From positions 2,790,001 to 2,854,000 of the forward strand of contig NZ_CP029331.1 of NCBI RefSeq assembly GCF_003345255.1: a DNA stretch of 64,000 nt, read 5' to 3'. The position numbers and the translations under genes are program-made. This DNA is from Pseudothauera hydrothermalis (lineage in GTDB: Bacteria; Pseudomonadota; Gammaproteobacteria; Burkholderiales; Rhodocyclaceae). Shown piece by piece: positions 58,369 through 64,000 of the stretch. The notes beneath the pieces are model-generated. The model did no database searches. It had not been told where the DNA came from and saw only the letters and a program-made list of their open reading frames with translations. The stretch's first letter is position 1. Every line of letters begins with the position of its first letter.

Positions 58369-58785
58369 CTATTGAGCCGGCACGGTGATGAACCCCATCT
58401 TCTGCACCCCGGCCATGCGTGCGGCCGACATCACTTCGGCAATCTTTTGGTAACGCGTGTCACGGTCGGCACGCAGATGCAGTTCCGGCTGAGGCGAAGC
58501 CGCAGCGGCCTGCGCCAGACGCGCCGCCAAGTCGGCATCGGCCAGCGGCTGATCGTTCCAAAACAACCTGCCTTCGCTATCGAGCGCCAGCGTCACCGTT
58601 TCCGGCTTTTCCAGATTGGGTGCGCTGGATGCAGCCGGCAGGTCGATTTTGACGCCGTGGGTGAGCAAGGGCGCGGTGATCATGAACACGATCAGCAGCA
58701 CCAGCATGACATCGATCAGCGGCACCATGTTGATTTCGCTCATCGGCGTCTGTCCGCCGCCCTGGTTGAAGCCGCCGAAAGCCAT
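58369..58785 (-). CDS. exbD: TonB energy-transducing protein ExbD
   Basis: 138 residues with one membrane helix (MVPLIDVMLVLLIVFMITAP) carrying the proton-carrying Asp D25, and a periplasmic domain (LFWNDQPLADADLAARLAQA, LRADRDTRYQKIAEVMSAAR). Forms the proton-driven motor for TonB with ExbB. Start overlaps the exbB stop (TGATG). Last gene of tonB-exbB-exbD. Confidence 0.95.
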   Translation of the reverse strand: MAFGGFNQGGGQTPMSEINMVPLIDVMLVLLIVFMITAPLLTHGVKIDLPAASSAPNLEKPETVTLALDSEGRLFWNDQPLADADLAARLAQAAAASPQPELHLRADRDTRYQKIAEVMSAARMAGVQKMGFITVPAQ

Positions 58786-59558
58786 CAGGCCGCTCCCGCA
58801 CTCGGACGCAGCACCACCCGCATCGCCCCGTCAGCCGGGCGGGCCGTCGTGGCGTCAGGCTGGTCCGACAGGCGCGCCCCGGTGGTGAACCACGCATGGA
58901 GATCATGCGCAAAGGCATCCAGTTCAGACAGTTCCAGCCGGTTGGCGCGACTGATCGCGTTGTAGGCCAACACCGCGGGAATCGCCACGAAAAGACCAAA
59001 GGCGGTCATGACCAGCGCCTCGCCGACCGGGCCGGCCACCTTGTCGAGCGTGGCCATGCCGGACGCGCTGATATTGACCAGCGCGTGGTAGATGCCCCAC
59101 ACAGTACCGAACAGACCGATGAAGGGCGCGGTCGAGCCGATCGAAGCCAACATGGTCAGCCCGGCCTCCAGCTTCGCAGTCGAGATCGCAATCGACTTGC
59201 GCAGCGCGCGGGTGACGAACTCTTCCGCATCGAGCTTGCCGCCCAGCGACTGCAAATGGGTGTGTTGGCGAACATGCTCGGCGGCCGCAGCGCCTTGCCG
59301 CGCCAGCGCTTCGAAGGGCGAATCCGGGGCCAGCGCACGCAAGCGGGCCAGCCCTTCTTGCAGATTGGCGGCCGCCCAGAACGCCTCCACCGCCTGCTCA
59401 TGCCGACGGGCCTGCAACTGGCGCACCACCCGCACCAGGATCAAATACCAACTGGTCACCGACATCAACACCAGCGCAAAGGCCACCAACCGGATGGCCA
59501 GGTCCGACTGCGCCCACAAATGGGCCAGACCAAAAGCTTGCTGCATTTCCACGTTCAC
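58785..59558 (-). CDS. exbB: TonB energy-transducing protein ExbB
   Basis: 257 residues with three membrane helices: LAIRLVAFALVLMSVTSWYL; the stretch IGSTAPFIGLFGTVWGIYHA; EALVMTAFGLFVAIPAVLAY. Hallmark GLFGTVWGI is present. The start is GTG at 59558, which overlaps the tonB stop (GTGA) and follows AAGGA; the ATG at 59546 is an alternative. Provides proton-driven energy to the TonB-dependent receptors in the window. Confidence 0.95.
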   Translation of the reverse strand: MNVEMQQAFGLAHLWAQSDLAIRLVAFALVLMSVTSWYLILVRVVRQLQARRHEQAVEAFWAAANLQEGLARLRALAPDSPFEALARQGAAAAEHVRQHTHLQSLGGKLDAEEFVTRALRKSIAISTAKLEAGLTMLASIGSTAPFIGLFGTVWGIYHALVNISASGMATLDKVAGPVGEALVMTAFGLFVAIPAVLAYNAISRANRLELSELDAFAHDLHAWFTTGARLSDQPDATTARPADGAMRVVLRPSAGAA

Positions 59559-60376
59559 GATCCTTCCAGTTTGAAGACGATAGGCACCAACACCCAAGCA
59601 CTGACCGCTTGATCGCCCTGACGCGCCGGCACAAAGCGCCAGCGGCGCACCGCATCGGTGGCAGCACGGTCTAGCCGCGCAGAACCCGAGCTTTCGGACA
59701 ACTCGATGGCGGTCGGCAAGCCTTCGGCCGACACACGTACCCGCAGCATCACCCGCCCTTCTTCGCCCATTCGTCGCGACAGCGGCGGATAAGCCGGCGG
59801 CGGATTGTTGAGATAGTCGGCGTCGAATCGCGCGGCGCTCACCACCGGCGCGCTCGGCCCCGCAGCAGCGTGTGCGGCCGCAGGCGGCGCTGGCGAGGCG
59901 GACGGTGCCGGCTCGGCCACTGCCGCAGGCGCGGCCGCGGCGGGCGGCTCGGGCGCCGGAGGGCTGTCTGCGCTCAGCGCGGTGGGCGCTTGGCTGACCG
60001 GAACGGGTGTAGGCCGCGGTTTGGGCTTGGCCACGGGAACGGGTTTGGGTTTGACCACCGGTGGCGGCGCAGGCTCGGGCGGCGCGGGTTCAGGCGGCGC
60101 TTGCAGCGGTGCTGGCTGCGGCGCTTCGATCAGCGCCACCTGTAACGGCACCGCGGCCACCTGTGCCGGGCTGAGATCGGCGCGGGTCAATGCGTAAAGC
60201 GCCGCTGCATGGGCAGCCACCACAGAGATCAACGCAAGCGCGCGCACCCGTACGCGCACCGCCGCGCGTCCGCGCACCGGGCTATTCGCGCGCGGCGCAA
60301 GCGTGTGCCGCTGCACGCCAGCGCTTGCTGCGGGCCAAAATGCGGGCGCCGGCAGCGCCTGATCAGCCAAATTCAT
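59555..60376 (-). CDS. tonB: Energy transducer TonB
   Basis: 273 residues. A long cytoplasmic start (about 44 residues) precedes the membrane anchor (LALISVVAAHAAALYAL, with the conserved His). A Pro-rich periplasmic spacer with Glu-Pro and Lys-Pro repeats (PPEPAPPEPAPPP, VKPKPVPVAKPKPRP) follows, then a Pro/Ala-rich stretch. The C-terminal TonB domain contains NPPPAYPPLSRRMGEEGRVM, LRVRVSAEGLPTAIELSESS and RAATDAVRRWRFVPAR. First of three coupled genes, tonB-exbB-exbD. Confidence 0.94.
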   Translation of the reverse strand: MNLADQALPAPAFWPAASAGVQRHTLAPRANSPVRGRAAVRVRVRALALISVVAAHAAALYALTRADLSPAQVAAVPLQVALIEAPQPAPLQAPPEPAPPEPAPPPVVKPKPVPVAKPKPRPTPVPVSQAPTALSADSPPAPEPPAAAAPAAVAEPAPSASPAPPAAAHAAAGPSAPVVSAARFDADYLNNPPPAYPPLSRRMGEEGRVMLRVRVSAEGLPTAIELSESSGSARLDRAATDAVRRWRFVPARQGDQAVSAWVLVPIVFKLEGS

Positions 60377-60397
60377 GTACCCCTTCCGTTTGCTCGC

Positions 60398-60538
60398 TTA
60401 CAGCCCGTCGATGGGCGCCAGTGGCCCCATCGCCAAGTTCATCAGCACGGCTGCAACCGTCAAGTAAAGCACCACCCGTCGAACGGCAAACGCGGCACTC
60501 ACCAGCCGCGCAGGCAGTCCTTGCATCTTCGGTGACAT
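60398..60538 (-). CDS. Possible small membrane protein upstream of tonB
   Basis: 46 codons with one hydrophobic segment (RVVLYLTVAAVLMNLAMGPL) after a basic stretch, ending 21 bp before tonB. Ribosome site is only moderate (GGGTGGG). Placed to be co-transcribed with tonB. No family recognised; could be spurious. Confidence 0.4.
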   Translation of the reverse strand: MSPKMQGLPARLVSAAFAVRRVVLYLTVAAVLMNLAMGPLAPIDGL

Positions 60539-60627
60539 GACCCACCCGTCCTGTTGTTTGCGCTGGCTAGCCCGCAACACGACCGGGCATGGCTGACCTG
60601 CGGCGCAACCGGGCCGCCCGGTGCGGC

Positions 60628-61104
60628 TTACGAGCCGCCGTCCATCTGCGACTGCAGATAGTTCTGCAAACCGACCTTGTCGATCAGATCAAGCTGCGTT
60701 TCCAGAAAATCGATGTGCTCCTCGGTGTCCTCGAGAATGTCTTCGAGGATTTCGCGGGACACATAGTCTTTACAGGATTCACAGTAGGCGATGGCTTCGA
60801 CCAGCAGCGCACGGCTTTCGGTCTCCAGCTTGAGATCGCCCTGCAGACACTCCGGCACATTTTCGCCAATCAAGAGCTTGTCGAGGTTTTGCAGATTGGG
60901 CAGCCCTTCGAGAAACAACACCCGCTCGATCAAGCGGTCGGCGTGCTTCATTTCTTCGATGGATTCCTCATATTCATGCTTGCCCAGGCGCATCAACCCC
61001 CAGTTCTTGAACATCCGCGCATGCAGGAAGTACTGGTTGATCGCGGTCAATTCGATCGTCAGTTGCTTGTTCAGGTATTGGATGACCTTCTTGTCGCCTT
61101 TCAT
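60628..61104 (-). CDS. bfr: Bacterioferritin
   Basis: 158-residue bacterioferritin that stores iron in a 24-mer with heme between subunits. The heme ligand M52 ([12 protein letters not shown]) and ferroxidase ligands E18, E51, H54, E94 and H130 are present. The residue aligned with E127 of E. coli Bfr is Thr ([11 protein letters not shown]), which would alter the second metal site unless a neighbouring Glu (E128/E129) takes over. The start overlaps the bfd stop by 4 bp, so bfd and bfr are coupled. Confidence 0.95.
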   Translation of the reverse strand: MKGDKKVIQYLNKQLTIELTAINQYFLHARMFKNWGLMRLGKHEYEESIEEMKHADRLIERVLFLEGLPNLQNLDKLLIGENVPECLQGDLKLETESRALLVEAIAYCESCKDYVSREILEDILEDTEEHIDFLETQLDLIDKVGLQNYLQSQMDGGS

Positions 61105-61325
61105 CGTGCCTCCATCAGGGAAAAAGCCGCAGGAAACGTCTGCGGTACGCTAGCGGCCTGCGAGCCGAGCGCCGACTTCAGGCAGGCATGCGCGCAGCTT
61201 GCGCAACGGCCGCAATCGGCCGCCACGCCGAGATGGTCTCGCAGCTCGCGCATGCGCCGCACGCCACGTTCCACGGCATCGTGGATATGACGCTCGGTCA
61301 CCGCGTTGCATACACAGACGTACAT
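61101..61325 (-). CDS. bfd: Bacterioferritin-associated ferredoxin
   Basis: 74-residue [2Fe-2S] protein. Cysteines C4 and C6 ([20 protein letters not shown]) with CGRCASC downstream give the BFD cluster motif. It donates electrons to bacterioferritin heme to release stored iron. Encoded directly ahead of bfr with a 4-bp overlap. Confidence 0.93.
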   Translation of the reverse strand: MYVCVCNAVTERHIHDAVERGVRRMRELRDHLGVAADCGRCASCAHACLKSALGSQAASVPQTFPAAFSLMEAR

Positions 61326-61380
61326 AGCAGTCTAGTCCCTGATGGCCGCTGCGAACAGTGCTCACCACCCCGCGGCCGGC

Positions 61381-61584
61381 TCACTTGGTCAAGATCAGTT
61401 TGCCCGCACGGGTGGCGCGCAAAGCGTAGAGCGCATCCCCATGGCGGATCATCACACACGACCGTCCTTGCAACAGCAGATCGCTGGGAATCGGCTGTTC
61501 ACCCGGGCGCATGGACGCCGTCTCCGGCAGATCGAAAGCCGCATCCAGCGCATTGGTCCGATCATGCTGCAGGCGCTGTTCCAT
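61381..61584 (-). CDS. hemP: Hemin uptake protein HemP
   Basis: 67 residues from the ATG at 61584. The C-terminal motif (SDLLLQGRSCVMIRHGDALY, RATRAGKLILTK) is characteristic of HemP/HmuP, a small protein often encoded in heme uptake loci and needed for their expression in some betaproteobacteria. A Fur-box-like element lies 23 bp upstream. The usual heme transporter genes do not follow. Confidence 0.9.
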   Translation of the reverse strand: MEQRLQHDRTNALDAAFDLPETASMRPGEQPIPSDLLLQGRSCVMIRHGDALYALRATRAGKLILTK

Positions 61585-61606
61585 TGTATGTAAGTTTAAG
61601 TACAAC

Positions 61607-61625
61607 AAGAATGATTCGCATTAAA
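61607..61625 (-). promoter_or_regulatory. Fur box upstream of hemP
   Basis: Read on the minus strand, TTTAATGCGAATCATTCTT matches 13 of 19 of the classical Fur box and has the AATGCGAATCATT core often seen in betaproteobacteria. Confidence 0.6.
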
Positions 61626-61807
61626 GCACTGTAACACGCCATGGTCAAGCCCACTTTGTTGAAGCATGAAGCGCGCCCATCCAGCTTGCCTCGACGGCAG
61701 ATCCGCACGCCCGCAGCGGCTGGCCTTTTACGCTCACACCGCATGCCGGTTTGCCGTCCGGGATGCGACAATCGGCGCTCTTTGTCGCCAACCCAACAGG
61801 AGTCAGC

Positions 61808-62512
61808 ATGTCGGACAAGTACGTGATCGCAGCACCCGCGCAACCGGCCGTACCGGTGGTCGGCGGCGGGTTGTTCCCGGTGCGGCGCATCTACTGTGTG
61901 GCGCGCAACTATGCCGCCCACGCCCGCGAAATGGGTGCGGACCCGAGTCGCGAGTCCCCGTTTTTCTTCACCAAACCGGCTGATACGGTGCTGCCGGTGG
62001 CCGAAGGCGGCTGCGGCCGCTTTCCCTACCCGCCGGCTACGCGCAGCGTGGATCACGAGCTGGAACTGGTGGTGGCGCTGGGTAAAGGCGGTGCGGAGTT
62101 GAGCGTCGAGCAGGCCGCAGACTGCATCTGGGGCTATGCGGTAGGTCTGGACATGACCCGGCGCGATCTTCAGGCCGAAGCCAAGGCCAAGGGACGACCC
62201 TGGGACATCGGCAAGGTTTTCGATTGCGCGGCACCCATTTCGGCCATCGTGCCGGCCGCCGGCAAAGTGCTGACCAGCGGCGAGATTTGCCTAGAGGTCA
62301 ATGGCCAGATTCGCCAGCGTGGCGATCTGGCCGAGATGATCTGGTCGGTGCCCGAAGTGATTGCCTTTTTCTCCCGCTATTACCGCTTGATGCCCGGCGA
62401 TCTGATCTTTACCGGCACGCCGGAAGGGGTCGGCCCGGTGCAACCAGGCGATCACTTAAGCGGACGCATATTAGGCGTGGGCACGCTGACGCTCGAGGTG
62501 GTGGACCGCTGA
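61808..62512 (+). CDS. Fumarylacetoacetate hydrolase family protein
   Basis: 234-residue FAH-fold enzyme of the YcgM/FAHD1 type. Key segments: RIYCVARNYAAHAREMG, FFTKPADTVLP, metal-binding VDHELELVVALG, GYAVGLDMTRRDLQAEAKAK, and SGEICLEVNGQIRQRG with IFTGTPEGVGPVQPGD at the end. Such enzymes hydrolyse acylpyruvates or decarboxylate oxaloacetate; the substrate is not determined. Start ATG 61808 follows AGGAGTCAGC. It is the only plus-strand gene here and has no partner. Confidence 0.9.
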   Translation: MSDKYVIAAPAQPAVPVVGGGLFPVRRIYCVARNYAAHAREMGADPSRESPFFFTKPADTVLPVAEGGCGRFPYPPATRSVDHELELVVALGKGGAELSVEQAADCIWGYAVGLDMTRRDLQAEAKAKGRPWDIGKVFDCAAPISAIVPAAGKVLTSGEICLEVNGQIRQRGDLAEMIWSVPEVIAFFSRYYRLMPGDLIFTGTPEGVGPVQPGDHLSGRILGVGTLTLEVVDR

Positions 62513-62513
62513 A

Positions 62514-63743
62514 TCAGCGCGAAACCGGCAGGTCTTGCAGGCTCAGGCGGGCGTTACGGCTTTCCATCCCGCCCAAGCGCAGGCGGCCGACCCAGAGCTC
62601 GGCAGTGAGCGGCCAGTTCTGCCAGCGCGGCAGGTCGCCTTGCGTGTCGGCCGACGGCAGGCGCGCGCGCAGCCGGTCCAGGTCCAGCGCATCGATAGTC
62701 AGTTGCAAATCGAGCGTGCCGCCCGCTGTCCGCGGCCAGAACCAGCGCCCTTCGAGCGCGCTGTCGGCCAGCCGGCCCGCCAGGGTGCCGCTGAGCCGGT
62801 CGGTTTCGGCTTGGAAAACGGTCTCGGCATCGATGTCCAAACGCGGCGCGGCAAGCGCCGCCCGGCCAGTTGCCCGCCAGCGCGTATCGGCCCTGACCGC
62901 CCGATCGATGACCGCCGATAGCGCCAGCGGCCCCTGCGGGCCGTCGACCTGGGCCGAGAGCTCAGCCGCTTCCATGTGCCAGCCCGCGTCCGCCCCGACC
63001 CGTGCGGCCCCGATATCCACCCGGCCCTCGACCAGCCGCCATACCCGGTTCCACTGCCCGCTGAACGCGGTCGTCAGCGCATCGAGCCGGATGCCTTGCG
63101 CATCGAAGCGATAGCCCGTCTCGCCCTCCACCGCCAGTTCCCCGGCCAGTGGCGCAGCCAGTTCGATCTGCGCCGTCAGCCGCAGGCGGCCGCCTTCGCC
63201 CAGCGCCACCGGTCCGGCCGCCAGTCGCGGCAGCCACGCCCGCAGGCGAACGTTCCGGACCGGATCGTCCACCCGCACTTCGGTGCCGATCAGCGTCAGT
63301 CGTTCGATGACCACCGCCGGCAGCGCCCTGCCCGACCTTGGCGTGGGCGCTGCGGGTGGTAGCCAGGCAAGCGGACTGGGTCGGCCCTGCTCATCGATAT
63401 CGACCTTCAGATGCAGGCCGCGCACCGCGACTTCAGCGATACGCGGCCGATCGGCCAGCAAATCGCCGAAGGTGAAACCAGCGACAATCTCATCTACCGC
63501 GACCTGCGGCGCACCGTGCGCATCATGCAAGACGAGGCCGCGAAAACGCAGTTGCCCGTGTGGCCATAGCTGCCATTGGACCGCTTCGGTCAGCGTGACC
63601 TGCAACACCAACCTGGATTGCAGCGCCTCTTGCGCCACGGTGCGCAACCACGCCCCGGCGCGCCAAGCCAACAAACCCAACGCCACGCCGCCGACCAGCA
63701 CCAGGCCGAGCAATGCCATGATCAGAACGCGTAACGGCTTCAT
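62514..63743 (-). CDS. AsmA-like membrane protein
   Basis: 409 residues. N-terminal membrane anchor (VLIMALLGLVLVGGVALGLL) followed by a long beta-rich periplasmic region with the AsmA/DUF748-like pattern (WQLWPHGQLRFRGLVLHDAH, IAEVAVRGLHLKVDIDEQGR, ALDLDRLRARLPSADT). AsmA-like proteins influence outer-membrane lipid transport or assembly. The ATG at 63743 starts directly before the anchor. An upstream in-frame TTG would add a Ser/Pro/Ala-rich stretch. Confidence 0.82.
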   Translation of the reverse strand: MKPLRVLIMALLGLVLVGGVALGLLAWRAGAWLRTVAQEALQSRLVLQVTLTEAVQWQLWPHGQLRFRGLVLHDAHGAPQVAVDEIVAGFTFGDLLADRPRIAEVAVRGLHLKVDIDEQGRPSPLAWLPPAAPTPRSGRALPAVVIERLTLIGTEVRVDDPVRNVRLRAWLPRLAAGPVALGEGGRLRLTAQIELAAPLAGELAVEGETGYRFDAQGIRLDALTTAFSGQWNRVWRLVEGRVDIGAARVGADAGWHMEAAELSAQVDGPQGPLALSAVIDRAVRADTRWRATGRAALAAPRLDIDAETVFQAETDRLSGTLAGRLADSALEGRWFWPRTAGGTLDLQLTIDALDLDRLRARLPSADTQGDLPRWQNWPLTAELWVGRLRLGGMESRNARLSLQDLPVSR

Positions 63744-63882
63744 CGGCGGGTTCAGGATCGGACTGCAGGCATCGCAGCGTGCCGTCTCTCCGGCACTGAG
63801 CGGCTCCGGCGCAGTGGGCGAAGCGGCCGAACCGCTCGACGCCCCGACAGGCCCGCCGCGCCGGCAAGCGGGCAGCGAAGCA

Positions 63883-64000
63883 TTCAAGCGCGATCGGCTA
63901 CGTATGGGTTATAGGCGCGCTCTTGGCCGAAGGTCGAGCGCGGACCGTGGCCGGGCACAAAGGTCACATCGTCGCCCAGCGGAAAGAGTTTCTTGCGGAT
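63883..64000 (-). CDS. MBL-fold metallo-hydrolase, C-terminal end (cut by right edge)
   Basis: The last 39 codons read [20 protein letters not shown] and [25 protein letters not shown] and the STFGQER pattern are typical of the C-terminus of YcbL/GloB-type glyoxalase II-like hydrolases. The catalytic HxHxDH motif lies outside the window. Confidence 0.8.

Overview
This GC-rich window looks like chromosome of a betaproteobacterium, probably a Rhodocyclales member (Thauera/Azoarcus-like). The reasons are the gene order mnmG-rsmG-parA-parB-atpIBEFHAGDC, the phoBR and ubiE blocks, and the protein sequences. This is inferred from family resemblance; no search was run. I see no rRNA, tRNA, CRISPR array or insertion sequence, and no gene-free stretch above 300 bp.

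Layout. 1-4.6 kb: phoR (cut by the left edge) and phoB on the minus strand, then a plus-strand DUF971 gene, ubiE, a Tim44-like gene and ubiJ. 4.6-15.9 kb: complete F1Fo ATP synthase operon (atpIBEFHAGDC), parB, parA, rsmG and mnmG, all minus strand, typical of the replication-origin neighbourhood. 16-23 kb: DMT exporter and AraC regulator, Lrp-type regulator divergent from a long 2-isopropylmalate synthase, ubiX, a LON-domain protein, and the azlCD branched-chain amino acid exporter. 22.9-28.2 kb: a DUF3334-like protein, a YhaN/YhaO-type (SbcCD-like) ATPase/nuclease pair, and thiol peroxidase.

28-62 kb is an iron and tetrapyrrole acquisition region. It holds (i) a fecI-fecR-STN receptor-PepSY set following a PepSY/small-membrane-protein pair; (ii) a broken, fused pair of TonB receptor genes; (iii) a divergent S4 ribosomal protein paralogue behind a good Fur box; (iv) a Fur-box-controlled operon of TonB receptor, membrane-anchored CobN-like chelatase, ExbB-like channel and DUF2149 protein; (v) a six-gene Fur-box operon of catecholate-type receptor, PepSY protein, DUF2271, DUF4198, a CysJ-like flavoreductase and a small exported protein; (vi) a MacAB/NodT-type efflux system; (vii) an Irr-like Fur-family regulator; and (viii) tonB-exbB-exbD, bacterioferritin, Bfd and HemP. 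The tonB-exbBD genes would energise the receptors, the PepSY and flavoprotein genes plausibly reduce or release iron, and Bfr/Bfd store and mobilise it. 61.8-64 kb: a fumarylacetoacetate hydrolase family gene, an AsmA-like protein, and the end of an MBL-fold hydrolase cut by the right edge.

The most interesting candidate is the CobN-like / ExbB-like / DUF2149 operon. The chelatase appears anchored at both ends with its body in the periplasm. It has no AAA+ partner nearby. The DUF2149 protein carries an LIDVxLV helix like the one holding the proton-carrying Asp of the ExbD encoded in the same window. This suggests a proton-motive-force-powered periplasmic tetrapyrrole (de)chelatase, related to the CobN-like HmuS heme systems known from Bacteroidetes. 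Second is the S4 paralogue apparently under iron control.
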